Assembly: GCA_023627715.1 (NCBI GenBank)
Contig: JAMAHW010000004.1
Span: 124,001-188,000 of the forward strand
Direction of reading: 5' to 3'
Source: Periconia sp. R9002
Lineage: Eukaryota > Ascomycota > Dothideomycetes > Pleosporales > Periconiaceae
DNA length: 64,000 nucleotides
Shown: positions 48,821-58,640 of the stretch, one piece after another
Layout: each line of letters opens with the position of its first letter
Position numbering within the stretch: the first letter of the stretch is position 1
Notes under the pieces: model-generated
Databases searched by the model: none
Told to the model about the DNA's origin: nothing
What the model saw: only the letters and a program-made list of their open reading frames with translations
Made by a program: the position numbers and the translations under genes

Positions 48821-49981
48821 TTACCATAGGTTGCAAACCCTAGTTTCCACGTCGGAGCGCGTCAACCTAGACGGCCTTGGCCAGCCATTGCGTGAACGTA
48901 CACAATCCTTTAGAGCATTGAAAATAATGTGGTGTGACGCGAAGTGGATTCTTTGACCCAAGGGCTCAAATCCCCAAGCGCGCTTTTTGGATGAAGTGAC
49001 CACCGTAAATGTATATCCCCGCTCCCCTTCGATAGTGATGCCTAAATCATATTCATTGGTTTTGGTACTAATAGCTTCTTCCAACTTGTGAAAGTCGATA
49101 ATAGCTGTAGATATAAAAGTTAAAAAAATGTACGGGATGCAGGGAATGGATGCTAACATACTTTTTGAAGAACGCAGCTCGATCGGAGTCCACTCGATCA
49201 CTCTGTCCGCAGCATTAAGAACCTCGTACCATGCTTTACCCTCAGAAGTATGAATATGCAAAATTCCCGAGAGATTGTCACCGTGCTTAGGATTTGGCCA
49301 TTGTAAGCAGTTCAAGTATAAATGCTGCGGGAAGACGGGAGCTGGCGGACGTCGTGATTGGACAAACGGTGCTCCCCGGGGGTTCGGTGTGTCTGTGAAT
49401 GACAACTTGCGCTTTTTGTTGGCCTCGGTCACAACTGGTTCATGTGTCAGATGTTTCTCTCGAGAGCGGTAAGAATTTTCCGGAACGCCCTTGTCTTGCT
49501 CTTGCACCGTTTGCAAAGTAGCTCTCTGTAGTAGGCGACTCAGTTCTGACTCAGGAACTGTGATAGGGATAGACAGCTGTGTCTGTGTCTGGGAGTCTTT
49601 GCGTTTCTGGCTACTCACGACGGCAGCGTCCGTAGTCTGCACACCCATGCCACCACTCACGACTTTCACGTTCAGTCCCTCCACCATCCAAGACCACTTT
49701 GCGCCTTGATTGCCTAAGAACTTCATTTTCAGCACGCCGTCATTGTTGAGGATCGTGATGCGCAGTCCAACCGCACTGATAGTTGCTGTATTTTCCTTGT
49801 TTTTGTTAGCGAGCTGATGTGCAGACCCTTCTGAACCAAGCTCGCCGTCTTCTAGGTCAGATCCGCTCAGTTGGAAATTGTAAGGAGGCTTGTCTTTGCG
49901 TAAGTAGGTGGAGCTGAGCTGGCCCTCGAGAAGCTGGACATTGCACTTGAGCCCGAAAAATTGGATCATCTGAGACGGCAT
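48821..49981 (-). CDS. Hypothetical protein, no recognised domain
   Basis: I do not recognise this protein. The frame is open from 50188 to 48821. An ATG at 49981 (MPSQMIQFFGLKCNVQLLEG) seems the natural start; the upstream part would add a hydrophobic segment. A 57-nt stretch at 49105-49161 begins GTATGT, ends TCTACAG and has no stop in frame: it is best read as an intron, because the residues it would add are an odd hydrophobic run breaking a hydrophilic region. Spliced length is 367 residues. The middle is Ser/Gln/Arg-rich and probably disordered with a basic KKRK cluster, suggesting a nuclear location. The two flanks look folded: residues 5-100, with DGVLKMKFLGNQGAKWSWM, and the C-terminal 120, with QRIHFASHHIIFNALKDCV. 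Its neighbour on the same strand is the EF-hand protein. Confidence 0.55.
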   Translation of the reverse strand: MPSQMIQFFGLKCNVQLLEGQLSSTYLRKDKPPYNFQLSGSDLEDGELGSEGSAHQLANKNKENTATISAVGLRITILNNDGVLKMKFLGNQGAKWSWMVEGLNVKVVSGGMGVQTTDAAVVSSQKRKDSQTQTQLSIPITVPESELSRLLQRATLQTVQEQDKGVPENSYRSREKHLTHEPVVTEANKKRKLSFTDTPNPRGAPFVQSRRPPAPVFPQHLYLNCLQWPNPKHGDNLSGILHIHTSEGKAWYEVLNAADRVIEWTPIELRSSKSMLASIPCIPYIFLTFISTAIIDFHKLEEAISTKTNEYDLGITIEGERGYTFTVVTSSKKRAWGFEPLGQRIHFASHHIIFNALKDCVRSRNGWPRPSRLTRSDVETRVCNLW

Positions 49982-50725
49982 TGTCAGAGGTGACGTCCGT
50001 GAGTTGATGGTTGTGGTATAGAACAGAAGGATGTACGCAGTGAGCACAGTAAATGAGAGAGTCAGGGCGGTGTGGCGGACTTGGGAAAGGCAAGAGCGTG
50101 AACAGGTGATTATGTCATGCAATGTTTGTTCATGCGCGAAAGCGCGACTTAGCAAACACCAACAGGGAAGAACGCTCGACTCACTCATGATTGGATGAAA
50201 ATCCAGCTCAATTCAACCCGGGAGGCTACAGGTGGTGCTCAGGGCCTCAAAATGCCGCGTCACTCCGTATCTGGATACTATATCAATCCATGTACTTTGA
50301 ACAATGGAAAACCCCACTGTCGTGGATACCTAGAAACGAGACATATGTAAGCTAGCTGAATATTAAGACGGCAGTGTCTGTCTGATGGCAAACTGTTGCT
50401 CACAACTCACACTAATCAGTGTTGGCTCTGAAGCAAGTTAAGAATATCGACTGTAGGGGATATACATCGTGAGGCAGTTAATCTTCAAGTCAAGTGAACA
50501 TTGGAAGTAGTAAACATATCTTTCATGTTTTGTTCATTAGATGCTGCGTGCGAAACTCTAACGTAGATTTGCCAGCGCTTGTATTTGGACCTCAAGCCAA
50601 AAAAGGTCTGCCCCGATGACCAACCACCCATTTACCTGATTTACCGTGTGAACCCAGCCTTGTGATTTCCAACGCCAATCCCGTATAATGTTCATTACCC
50701 ACACCGGAATCCCACCTCTGTAAAG
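49982..50725. other. Upstream region of the hypothetical gene and 3' flank of the EF-hand gene
   Basis: It includes the possible N-terminal extension of the hypothetical protein (to 50188). From 50189 to 50725 nothing is recognised. Confidence 0.4.
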
Positions 50726-51795
50726 CTATGTCGGCGTAGAAGCCACCGCGCCATTGGCGGCATCATTCCCACCACCTGTGACATTTGCAACAAACTCTTG
50801 GTACCTAAAGACCTCGCCTCTTGCCAATCCTCTACTCCCTTTACTGAATGCTCTTCTGCCACTAAAACCATCCACGACCATGTCAATCTCGCGTTCTGTT
50901 AAACGCTGCTCCCCCGGTTCGGGCGCAGTATGTAGTAAAGCGTCCTTCAGCTCTGCGAGGTCAATCTGACCATCATCTCCGTCATCGAAAGCTTCAAATG
51001 CGGCATTCAATTCGCTCGGGTGGGATAAACCGGAAAGGAGGTCAGACAGGGTGTTGAGATACGTTGCAAGATTGATCGATGAAGCGCCACCGGGGAAGTA
51101 ATTGGCAAGTGTCGATGGGGTAGCGCTTAGGCCGAGTTGTGAGAGCATGTCAGCGACATCTGCAGAATTGACACTCCCGCTGTTGTCGCGATCGAGGACA
51201 CTGAAAGATTCGCGCATGCTGTGAAGGAGAGGGGGCGGGAGTTTGGACAGTGCATCGGTGCTCGTGCTACGTGGTTGAAGCGCTGGTCGTGTCGGTCGCG
51301 GCTCCATTGGCTTTTCAATCTCCCGCTCGGGACTGCGTTCTGCGGGTCGCTCAAGCGGCGGCGGTGTACTCGCTCCACCACTACCACCACCGTCGAATTT
51401 GGCAGCAATGGAAGCGGTAGATGCTCGTAGGGTGCTTTGTGTTGATGATGAGACGTTTCTTGTGGGCGATCGAGGGGCTTCGGGGGCGGCACTGGAGCCG
51501 CGCCTGGTCATCCATGTGGGCGGGTTCTGCGAGGCATTGCTGGTAGTTGAGCTTCGCAATGGAGCTTGTTGTGTAGGTGTGGTTGGTTTGAGAGGTGATG
51601 TGGTGGGCGTGGATGGTTTGGCAGTGGAGGGCGATTGAGCCAGAGGGGTGTTGGGGCGGCGGAAGGGAGAGGTGCGTGGGCTGTTGAAGGAGAGCGGGGA
51701 GGGTTTGTACGGGGTCGGTGTTGTCGGCTGGAGATGAGAATTAGCTTGCTTGTACAGTCTTTTGGTGGCCACAGATACGGATTAGAATTTACCAT
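50726..51795 (-). CDS. EF-hand protein, myosin-light-chain-like, Pro/Ser-rich head
   Basis: 334 residues. The first exon is just the ATG (51795-51793), followed by a 65-nt intron (GTAAAT...CTCCAG) and exon 2, 51727-50726; this gives MPTTPTPYKPSPLSFNSPRT, whereas the unspliced frame has no good ATG. Residues 1-165 are Ser/Thr/Pro-rich and disordered, with many SP/TP sites. The C-terminal half has the calmodulin-like fold: EF loop 1 at about 180-191 (DRDNSGSVNSAD), a degenerate second hand, EF loop 3 at about 249-260 (DDGDDGQIDLAE) and a degenerate fourth. This arrangement resembles fungal myosin regulatory light chains (Rlc1-like), which bind the myosin II neck in the cytokinetic ring; only the two loops shown look able to bind calcium. 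It is divergent from AFI1. Confidence 0.78.
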
Positions 51796-52394
51796 TGTGA
51801 TAGTTTGGTGTGATGTCGCGGGCAGACTTGTTGTGGGATGGAATGGGATACCAAAACAGGGAACGTGGAAGTGAGCGATGATGATGTCGTCAGGATGAAT
51901 GTTGAACTGTATGGTGTTGACGGTGGCAAGCAAGGTTGGCCAGGAAACAAGGGCAAGGGCAGGCAGGGGTGGGCGATAGCGATAGCGTTGGACCCTTGAT
52001 TCGAAGCCCGCTTGCCGTCGAGCCCCTGGCCTACTGCCCTAGCTCCCTCTCGGGTTTCAGTCCACCACATGCATGCCTCTCTCCACCGTCAGTGCTCCCT
52101 CGTGTACAATTCCGCCATGTAATCCTGCCTGCTGTATCCTCTGCTGAATCTGTTCTCATCCACACCAAGAATACTCAAAAACCTCACCATCCCAACGGAG
52201 CCGGACCTCGTTCACTCAACACCCCACACCTCACCGCCATCCTCCGTCCCGCATCACCAAGCATCAGCTCCCCATAACCCGGTCCGACGAGAATCCGGGG
52301 AGGGGTTCTTTCGCCCTCGTTCCTGGTAGAGAACCACGCCACCCCACGCCATGCTTATGAGGCTCACATAACTACCCATCTACTGGCTGCAGTC
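51796..52394. other. Divergent promoter between EF-hand gene and AFI1
   Basis: 600 bases between divergent starts. Pyrimidine-rich towards AFI1. No motif is assigned. Confidence 0.45.
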
Positions 52395-54815
52395 ATGACG
52401 GAAGTAATAGCTCCGCGAGCGAATGGGAGCGCCTCCACCGCTGCCCAGTCTGCTCTTCAGCGCCAACCCTCCTTTTCTTCTTTCCCATCCTCACGCTCCC
52501 CTTCGGCCGTGTCTATGCGCAACGAATCTAGAAAGGCACGCTCACCTCAACCACCCATGGTTCTCGAAGACGACGACTCAATCGAATCCTCGGCCGACTC
52601 TTCTCCTTACCCCGCTTACCCCAGGAGAACCCCCTTGCGCTCGCAATACCCCGCCAACTCCGTCGAAAATCATGTCGAATACATACTGGTGGCATCCTTC
52701 GATATCGACCGCGGGCCGGTCTTGGAGCATCAATATCCTAGCGCCATAAGCGGTGATGAGACCATGTTGGCCGAGCTTATGCTTCCCGACCAGGCAGAGA
52801 AGCGTAGTCAGGATTGGACCACGTTTTTCTTGCACAAAGATACCTCAGCCGAGGAAGAGGAAAAGGAAGCAAGGAGAGAGAGACGTCGCAAACGAAGGCG
52901 GCGGAAGGAGGGCGAAGAAGATGGTGACGACTCTGTCGCTGGCGCCGACGAGGATGACACCGAGGGCGACTTGGATTCGGAGAGCGAAGACGAAATGGGT
53001 CCCGATGGACCTCCGCTCGTTTACGTTCTCAACCTGGTGAACACAGTGCTTGACGATACTCAGAGGCGGGGTGCCGTCGTCAAATCCATGGCCATATGCA
53101 CCAGACACTCTTTCCTCCACATCTACAAGCCACTACTGCTGCTTGCACTTCAAGAGTACTTCAAAGCGCCCACGGTGGAAACACTCGAGACCTTTTACAA
53201 TGCATTGAATGCCATGGACTTGTCCCTGCTCCCCAAACTATCGCCTTTGGAGACTTTCGTCTTGCAAGCGACCGAAGCAAAAGACATGTTTGTGGAAAAG
53301 TTTGAGCAAATGATCAGACAGCGCAAAGCTCAGGATGCAGAACGATTGACCGTCCCGTCAACAGACTCTCCTTCATCAGGTCCCAAGAAGAAAACGTACG
53401 CTGTCCCGCGAGATACCCATGAATTCGAATCAAAGGTGCTCTATAAAGGTGTCCCTGTGCCTATCAAAGTCCCGACAGCTCTCAGCCCTGAGACCGTTGG
53501 TGATTTTTCCCTTATCAAGCTGATCCAGACATTTTCCGCGCCGCATGCTACGCAACCGCAACCATTTGCTCTCCATCCTCATCTCACCACAAGCGGCGCT
53601 TACACCCATCCTGTCATCGTCCTAGTCAATGCTCTCCTCACTCAAAAACGCATCATGTTCATCGGTTACCAAATACCCTCTAGCGAAGTCGCTCAAGCAG
53701 TACTAGCCGCATGTGCCCTTGCCTCCGGTGGTCTGCTACGCGGTTTCGTCCGACATGCCTTTCCATATACTGATCTGAGTAAAGTCAATGACCTACTCAA
53801 GGTTCCCGGCTTTATCGCTGGTGTCACGAATCCCGCGTTTTCCTACAAACCTGAATGGTGGGATTTGCTCTGTGATCTTTCATCGGGTCGAATGAAGATC
53901 AGCAACAAGATCGAAAACGCGCAGGTGACCGATGGTCAGATGTTTTTCCAGTCGCAGGGCATTCCTGTTGGTGTTTTCCAAGCCGGTCAAGACAGTAAAG
54001 GGGCGGTGGACCCAACAGGCGACACGCAGTTTATGGAGCATCTGAACCAAAGCATCGCCAACCGTCACGGCGAGAACATCATCCGCGCCAAATGGCGATC
54101 TTGGGTCTTGAAATTCTCGCGCATCGCCGCCGCCTTTGAAGAAACCGTCTACGGCGCCTCGGCCTTGTACATCGGCTCCCACGAAACCGACGTGGGCGCA
54201 TACGGCGTGCAAGGGCACGGCTACGTCTGGCCGGACGAAGCCACCAAACTGCGGGAGCTGGCCGCCAACGCGCACCGCATCGAGGGCTGGCGGAGCACCA
54301 GGAGCTACTTCAGCTTCATCCAGGACCTCGCGTGGCACTGGGAGAAACGACCCGTCCGCGGCATCGACCTGCACCACCAACATGACAAGCTGCGCTGTCT
54401 GAAACTCACGCAGGAGCAGAGCGCCGCCATCTACCTAGCGCTCGCCCGGTGCGTCGAAGAGGCCGGCGTGCCGACCTCGACGACTTCGACCTCCTCAGTC
54501 GATTTGCCCAACCAAGCCGCCAACTCGCTCACCATCGCAAACGACCCCGACCGCCAGCCTGGCGAGCAGCTGCAGTACGACACCATTCTCCAACTCCTCT
54601 GCGTCATCCCCGAAACCAACTCTGGGCTTTTTTACCTCAGTCTCGGCTTGTTTCATCCCAGGCAGGATGTGCGCATCGCCGTGGTCAAGCTGCTCGAGCG
54701 CATCATGGAGCACGCGGCTGGACGCCACTTTTGGAGCTCGCTCGGCAGGTTCGCTAAGTTGGCCTTTTTCAGGGTCAAGAGGGAAGAGGTGACCAAGCAA
54801 AAGGATGAGAAATGA
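52395..54815 (+). CDS. AFI1: Afi1/Mesa DENN-type polarity protein
   Basis: Intronless, 806 residues. Afi1 family proteins link Arf3 (Arf6-like) GTPase and the polarisome (Spa2 docking) to sites of polar growth. Seen: a disordered Ser/Pro-rich head; the Afi1 N-domain from about residue 90 ([20 protein letters not shown], then [18 protein letters not shown], the usual phrase of this family); a long charged insert with Lys/Arg and Asp/Glu runs (about 150-200); [35 protein letters not shown]; and the SPA/DENN part with [20 protein letters not shown] and [20 protein letters not shown]. The C-terminal third has [10 protein letters not shown] and ends in a basic tail. The GC-rich 3' part produces several long shadow frames on the other strand. 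Confidence 0.9.
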   Translation: MTEVIAPRANGSASTAAQSALQRQPSFSSFPSSRSPSAVSMRNESRKARSPQPPMVLEDDDSIESSADSSPYPAYPRRTPLRSQYPANSVENHVEYILVASFDIDRGPVLEHQYPSAISGDETMLAELMLPDQAEKRSQDWTTFFLHKDTSAEEEEKEARRERRRKRRRRKEGEEDGDDSVAGADEDDTEGDLDSESEDEMGPDGPPLVYVLNLVNTVLDDTQRRGAVVKSMAICTRHSFLHIYKPLLLLALQEYFKAPTVETLETFYNALNAMDLSLLPKLSPLETFVLQATEAKDMFVEKFEQMIRQRKAQDAERLTVPSTDSPSSGPKKKTYAVPRDTHEFESKVLYKGVPVPIKVPTALSPETVGDFSLIKLIQTFSAPHATQPQPFALHPHLTTSGAYTHPVIVLVNALLTQKRIMFIGYQIPSSEVAQAVLAACALASGGLLRGFVRHAFPYTDLSKVNDLLKVPGFIAGVTNPAFSYKPEWWDLLCDLSSGRMKISNKIENAQVTDGQMFFQSQGIPVGVFQAGQDSKGAVDPTGDTQFMEHLNQSIANRHGENIIRAKWRSWVLKFSRIAAAFEETVYGASALYIGSHETDVGAYGVQGHGYVWPDEATKLRELAANAHRIEGWRSTRSYFSFIQDLAWHWEKRPVRGIDLHHQHDKLRCLKLTQEQSAAIYLALARCVEEAGVPTSTTSTSSVDLPNQAANSLTIANDPDRQPGEQLQYDTILQLLCVIPETNSGLFYLSLGLFHPRQDVRIAVVKLLERIMEHAAGRHFWSSLGRFAKLAFFRVKREEVTKQKDEK

Positions 54816-55221
54816 TGATTGTTGATGACGATGTTGATGATTGTGATGAACAAAATATATGTTTGAGAAAGAAGGGGGCAAATGCATGCATGATTGAAGT
54901 GCCGACCCTTAAGACCTCCGACTGACTGATTTAGTGAAGGTCATGATGATCTGGATTTTGTTATAGAAGGTGGCGAGGACGAGCATGTTATCTGTCTATT
55001 CAGCGAAGCAAGAAAAATCTTTTTACGGACATCAAAGTAATAGCGTGTTTTGCGTCTCGAGAGGAGGAAATACCATTTGTTATTGGCAAAGCATGCGTGC
55101 GTGCACTTGGGAAAGCGATTACCATTTAGAAATCAAGTTTTTTCTCTCATTCATACTCGTTACACATTATTATTAAGGGAAACCATTCAACGCGTACATG
55201 TCATAACCCATGACTACAGTC
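54816..55221. other. Convergent 3' flanks
   Basis: 400 bases between the ends of AFI1 and the MFS gene, starting with an imperfect GATGATTGT repeat right after the AFI1 stop. Nothing else is recognised. Confidence 0.45.
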
Positions 55222-57034
55222 TCATCTCGTGTCATGCTCTTCGTTATTCCTCGCCCTCCATGCGTCTCTCGCTGCAACCGCGATACCGACCGCAAGAAGC
55301 ACTGCATTGAACGAGGCCATCATGTAGAAAGGGGCACTAGGTCCTGTCGTATCGAACAGTGCTCCTCCAGCTTTGGTGAGGAGTAAAATCCCAAAGCCGC
55401 CCAGCAAACTATACGTCCCAGCTATCGCGCCCTTGAGGTGGTTGTGCGACTGTGGTGGGTTTGCTGATGAAGAAGGGGGCCGAGAGAGGTTAGATGGGAG
55501 GAGAGGAGCGTCTTCTGAGAGCGGAGTCATGGCTGGACTGCGCGTAGGTGTTGCGCCGGCTGAAGGATGGCCATTGGTATAAGATGGGTCGTCTGTAGTT
55601 TGTGCAGTACCAGACTCGTCGTTGTTGATGCCGCGGCCTAGAAGCGCGAGTGAGCACACAATAGCCCCAATTTGGCTTATTCCTAGTAGAGCTACAATGG
55701 CAAATATACCGCCCGAGCCGTCCTCGCTTTTGGGGTCGGGACTTTTGAGGGATCCAAAGGCAGAGTAACCTCCAATGCCGGCTGCGGCTGCTAAAAGGAG
55801 AGGCAAGTTGAAGCGCCGGTAACGTCCGGAGAGGTAGCCAAAGATAGGGGCGCAAAGGAGAGCGATGAGCTGACTGACACCGGTCAGCATAGCTGCCAGT
55901 TTATACGCCTCGGCGCAGTTGCGCTTGATATCTGCAGGGTCCGAAGGATCTGCAGGATGGCAGCGTCCCGTGTTCAGGAAATACGTGTTTGTGAATAACG
56001 GGATGAACAGCGAAATTGCTACCGATGAGGCGCGCGCAACGAATCCTCCCACGTAACCAAGTCCAATGGTGGGAGAGGCGAATCCTAAACGTACACTTTC
56101 CCAGAACAGCCGAGGATATGAAAAGATACGTTCACTTGAAGATGCGTTGTCATCCAACTTCTGCGAATCTCTGTGTAGCAGCCGTCGCCAGGTTTTACCC
56201 TCCTCTCCGGGCAATTTGCGCAATCCAAAGAAACAACCAAGCGCAACAAGAAGGGCGACTCCGCCAACTACGTAGAAGGCATCGGCTACAGCAGCAGCAG
56301 GACTCGCGCCTCCATTCTGGAACCGCGTCGGCAGCGGGAGAAAGACGAGAAGCGCAACAAGAGCTCCGGTTCCAGTGAACATTCCTACTAAGCCTGCAAG
56401 GTGTGAGGTCGAAGCCACTGTGTCTTTCTTCACAGGCGCGGTATCATCTATCGAGGGACTTGCACGGAATCGCGCCGGTGTTATCGTCAACTCAGAAGAG
56501 ATGGACGGCGTCACAAGGTGTGAAGATCGATTGGCGCGTCGAGAGGGCGATCGCGGATCCTCTACTATTCGAATGACAGTCATGGTTGGCAGAAGAGCCG
56601 TCACCATGGTTGCGCTGCGCAATCTTCGTCAGTTGTTTGACCATGAAATTGAAGGGGACTCTGCGTTCAACTCACGTTGCAGTCGCTCCCAAGCTGAACA
56701 GTAATCTTGCGAGTAGCAAGTCGGGATAGACTCTTTTTGCCGTCATGAACACAAACAGACTAAGCCCAATGATAGCGTACCCAGCTACTACCACAGTCCG
56801 AACGCCTACTCTATCGCTCAGCAAACCCCACACGGGACAGGCCACAAGTGCGACCAATTCATCGGCAAAGCCCAGGGTGCCCACCGCATCGCCAACATTG
56901 TGCGATTGACCGACCCGCTGTGTGATCACAAAAGAGATGCTGCTGTTGAGAAAAACAAGGAACGATATGCTGAAGAGCGCGACGCCAAACAGGTAGGTTG
57001 CGATCTGTGTGCGAGTTGCCGTGAAACCAAGCAT
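55222..57034 (-). CDS. MFS transporter, vacuolar/orphan type
   Basis: Major facilitator superfamily protein of 583 residues from exons 57034-56676 and 56614-55222, with a 61-nt intron (GTGAGT, branch AACTGAC, GCGCAG). The N-terminal half has helix 1 TYLFGVALFSISFLVFLNSS, GDAVGTLGFADELVALVA, the signature loop WGLLSDRVGVRTV, and LARLLFSLGATATATMVTAL created by splicing. A cytosolic region with Arg/Ser follows, then TSHLAGLVGMFTGTGALVAL, and helices to the C-terminus (GTYSLLGGFGILLLTKAGGAL). It resembles a conserved fungal family without known substrate, not the drug-efflux DHA groups. An acidic, Ser-rich central loop is long. The ATG at 57034 (MLGFTATRTQ) was chosen; a further upstream frame lacks ATG. 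Confidence 0.85.
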
Positions 57035-57442
57035 TTTGACGCAAACAAAGGATTCTCGTACCAATAGGCAATGTACGTAACGGGCGCTGCTCAGCAGAGC
57101 TTGCCAATCGCAGTCTCAACACGGTCGCATGGAGGTGTGTAGATGGCTCACAGCTCTGTAGAAACGATGACGATGTAGACTAGTACCGGCAAGCGTGGCC
57201 TGACAAGCCACAGGCCGCGCCACAGCTCCACAATATATACAAGCATGTTTCAACGACCGACTTCCACCATGTACATCAAACTTGCACTATGTATGTATAC
57301 TGAGTGCTTTTTCTGTCTTACCGACACTTATTCTGCATATTCTATCAATGAGACACGAGAAGTTCGGCTGGGAACGCTTCAGTCTTGCACCATAAACCAC
57401 CTCACATAAATTGGATCAATCGTCTCTCATTGTACCTATGTA

Positions 57443-57607
57443 CAGGGGGGTGGTGCATCGGGACGCTGCATTTCGGGAGGTTGGTGTATTCACTACTAAT
57501 TGACTAATTGTATTAAACGGAGGAGAAAGGTCTAACATCTGATTTGTATAGAGATACAGTTAAGCTGAACCTCCCGATATGCGGCGTCCCGATGCACTAT
57601 CCCCCTG
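57443..57607. mobile_element. 165-bp MITE-like element with 40-bp inverted repeats and TA flanks
   Basis: Terminal inverted repeats at 57443-57482 and 57568-57607 pair over 40 bases with four mismatches. Both ends start CAGGGGG going inwards and share GTGCATCGGGACG and TCGGGAGGTT. The element is flanked on both sides by TA (57441-57442 and 57608-57609), the target duplication of the Tc1/mariner superfamily. The 85-bp core is AT-rich and has no coding capacity, so it would be a non-autonomous element moved by a transposase encoded elsewhere. The superfamily is inferred from the TA alone. Confidence 0.85.
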
Positions 57608-57727
57608 TACGTACCGTTAGATGATTCAGACAAAGAATTGAAGCAGAGCACAACCATCTGCTATATATTTCCAAACTGGGAAAAAATAAAAATGGAAAAA
57701 AAAAAACTATATAAAAAAAGAGTTTTT

Positions 57728-57780
57728 CCCAGAACTGCCTCCTCACCCACCCTTTTTTTGGGCGGTTCAGCAGTTCTGGG
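57728..57780. repeat. Hairpin with 11-bp perfect stem
   Basis: CCCAGAACTGC (57728-57738) pairs perfectly with GCAGTTCTGGG (57770-57780) around a 31-base loop. It lies between A-runs on the left and the T-run on the right, in the mobile-element patch. Confidence 0.85.
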
Positions 57781-57797
57781 TGTTTGTATTTTTGGGG

Positions 57798-57818
57798 TTT
57801 TTTTTTTTTTTTTTTTTT
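57798..57818. repeat. 21-base T-run
   Basis: Uninterrupted run of 21 T on the plus strand (poly(A) on the minus strand), followed at 57826-57845 by AGGTAC-T8-GTACCT, a small palindrome with a T loop. Confidence 0.9.
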
Positions 57819-57912
57819 GGTGGTTAGGTACTTTTTTTTGTACCTTGGGTGATACTTTTGTATCTTTTTCAGCTTCTTTATGGCCTCGATAAATCCCAAA
57901 GTTTCCATTTAC

Positions 57913-57975
57913 TGCCTACGATGGGAGTCGAACTGGTGTCCTTGCGTACTTGGCTAACCACTTCCTTCCGCTAAC
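57913..57975 (-). other. tRNA-like Pol III promoter boxes (possible SINE head)
   Basis: On the minus strand the sequence contains GTTCGACTC (57933-57925), a full match to the core of the Pol III B-box, preceded by AAGTGGTTAGCC, which resembles the D-arm of tRNA, and by TAGCGGAAGG (from 57973), a loose A-box. The spacing is about 5-10 bases too short and the acceptor stem does not form, so this is not an intact tRNA gene. Downstream on the same strand come A-rich runs. A tRNA-derived SINE or decayed tRNA fragment is possible. Confidence 0.3.
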
Positions 57976-58640
57976 CAATTTCGATATCAGATTTTTGGAT
58001 AAACTTATATATATACACCCCAATAATTATAGTTTCATGGTAGAGATTATTTTGAGTACTATGGTGGTCCTGAAATCGCTTTTTTCTGGTCGGCTCGCGC
58101 TCGCGGTGCGTTGTTTGCACTATCACCGTGATTTCCAATTGGGAAGGAGCACGAGCGAACAAACACTGCAGGGTATGAAAAACTTGAACACGCTACGTAA
58201 CCAACAGCCAATCGTTATTGGTATAGCAAACAGAGCCCTCGAGGCTGCAGCTCTCAAGTCCGCCGCCAGACTGCCTCGAATCCAAAGGCACCTCCACGCC
58301 GTCATTATGCTCTACCCGATACCCATGTTATCCTCATATGGCCATCTATTAGAGCAATGTTTTCGGATTCAGGCAAGGCTTTTGCTTTGATGGTATGCTT
58401 TATCGGCTCGATAATGAGCTTCATTGCGCCAAGTGATAGGAGCAATCCGTTTGAAAGCTCTATCAGTCGGTTAGACATGCACTGTTAGGGACTTGAAGCT
58501 GTGATGTCATCCGTAGTGGTCCGTGGATAACGATATACGCGTAAAATTTAGATCCGACGTTGTTTACTTTGAGAGTCGCCACTACCTCCCTCTCCCCTTT
58601 CCCCCCACTCCAGTTTCGTCATCAATTTGTTGTTTGCACA

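Larger units (their letters stand above)
57035..58640. other. AT-rich intergenic patch with mobile-element remnants
   Basis: 1.6 kb holding a MITE-like element, a 21-base T-run, hairpins and a tRNA-like B-box, each listed apart. A 146-codon frame at 57950-58390 has no motif and is not called. The last part is the promoter of the acyltransferase gene. Confidence 0.5.

Noticed and set aside
57950..58390. 146-codon plus-strand frame in the mobile-element patch
   Set aside because: No recognisable domain and it begins in repeat-like AT-rich sequence.
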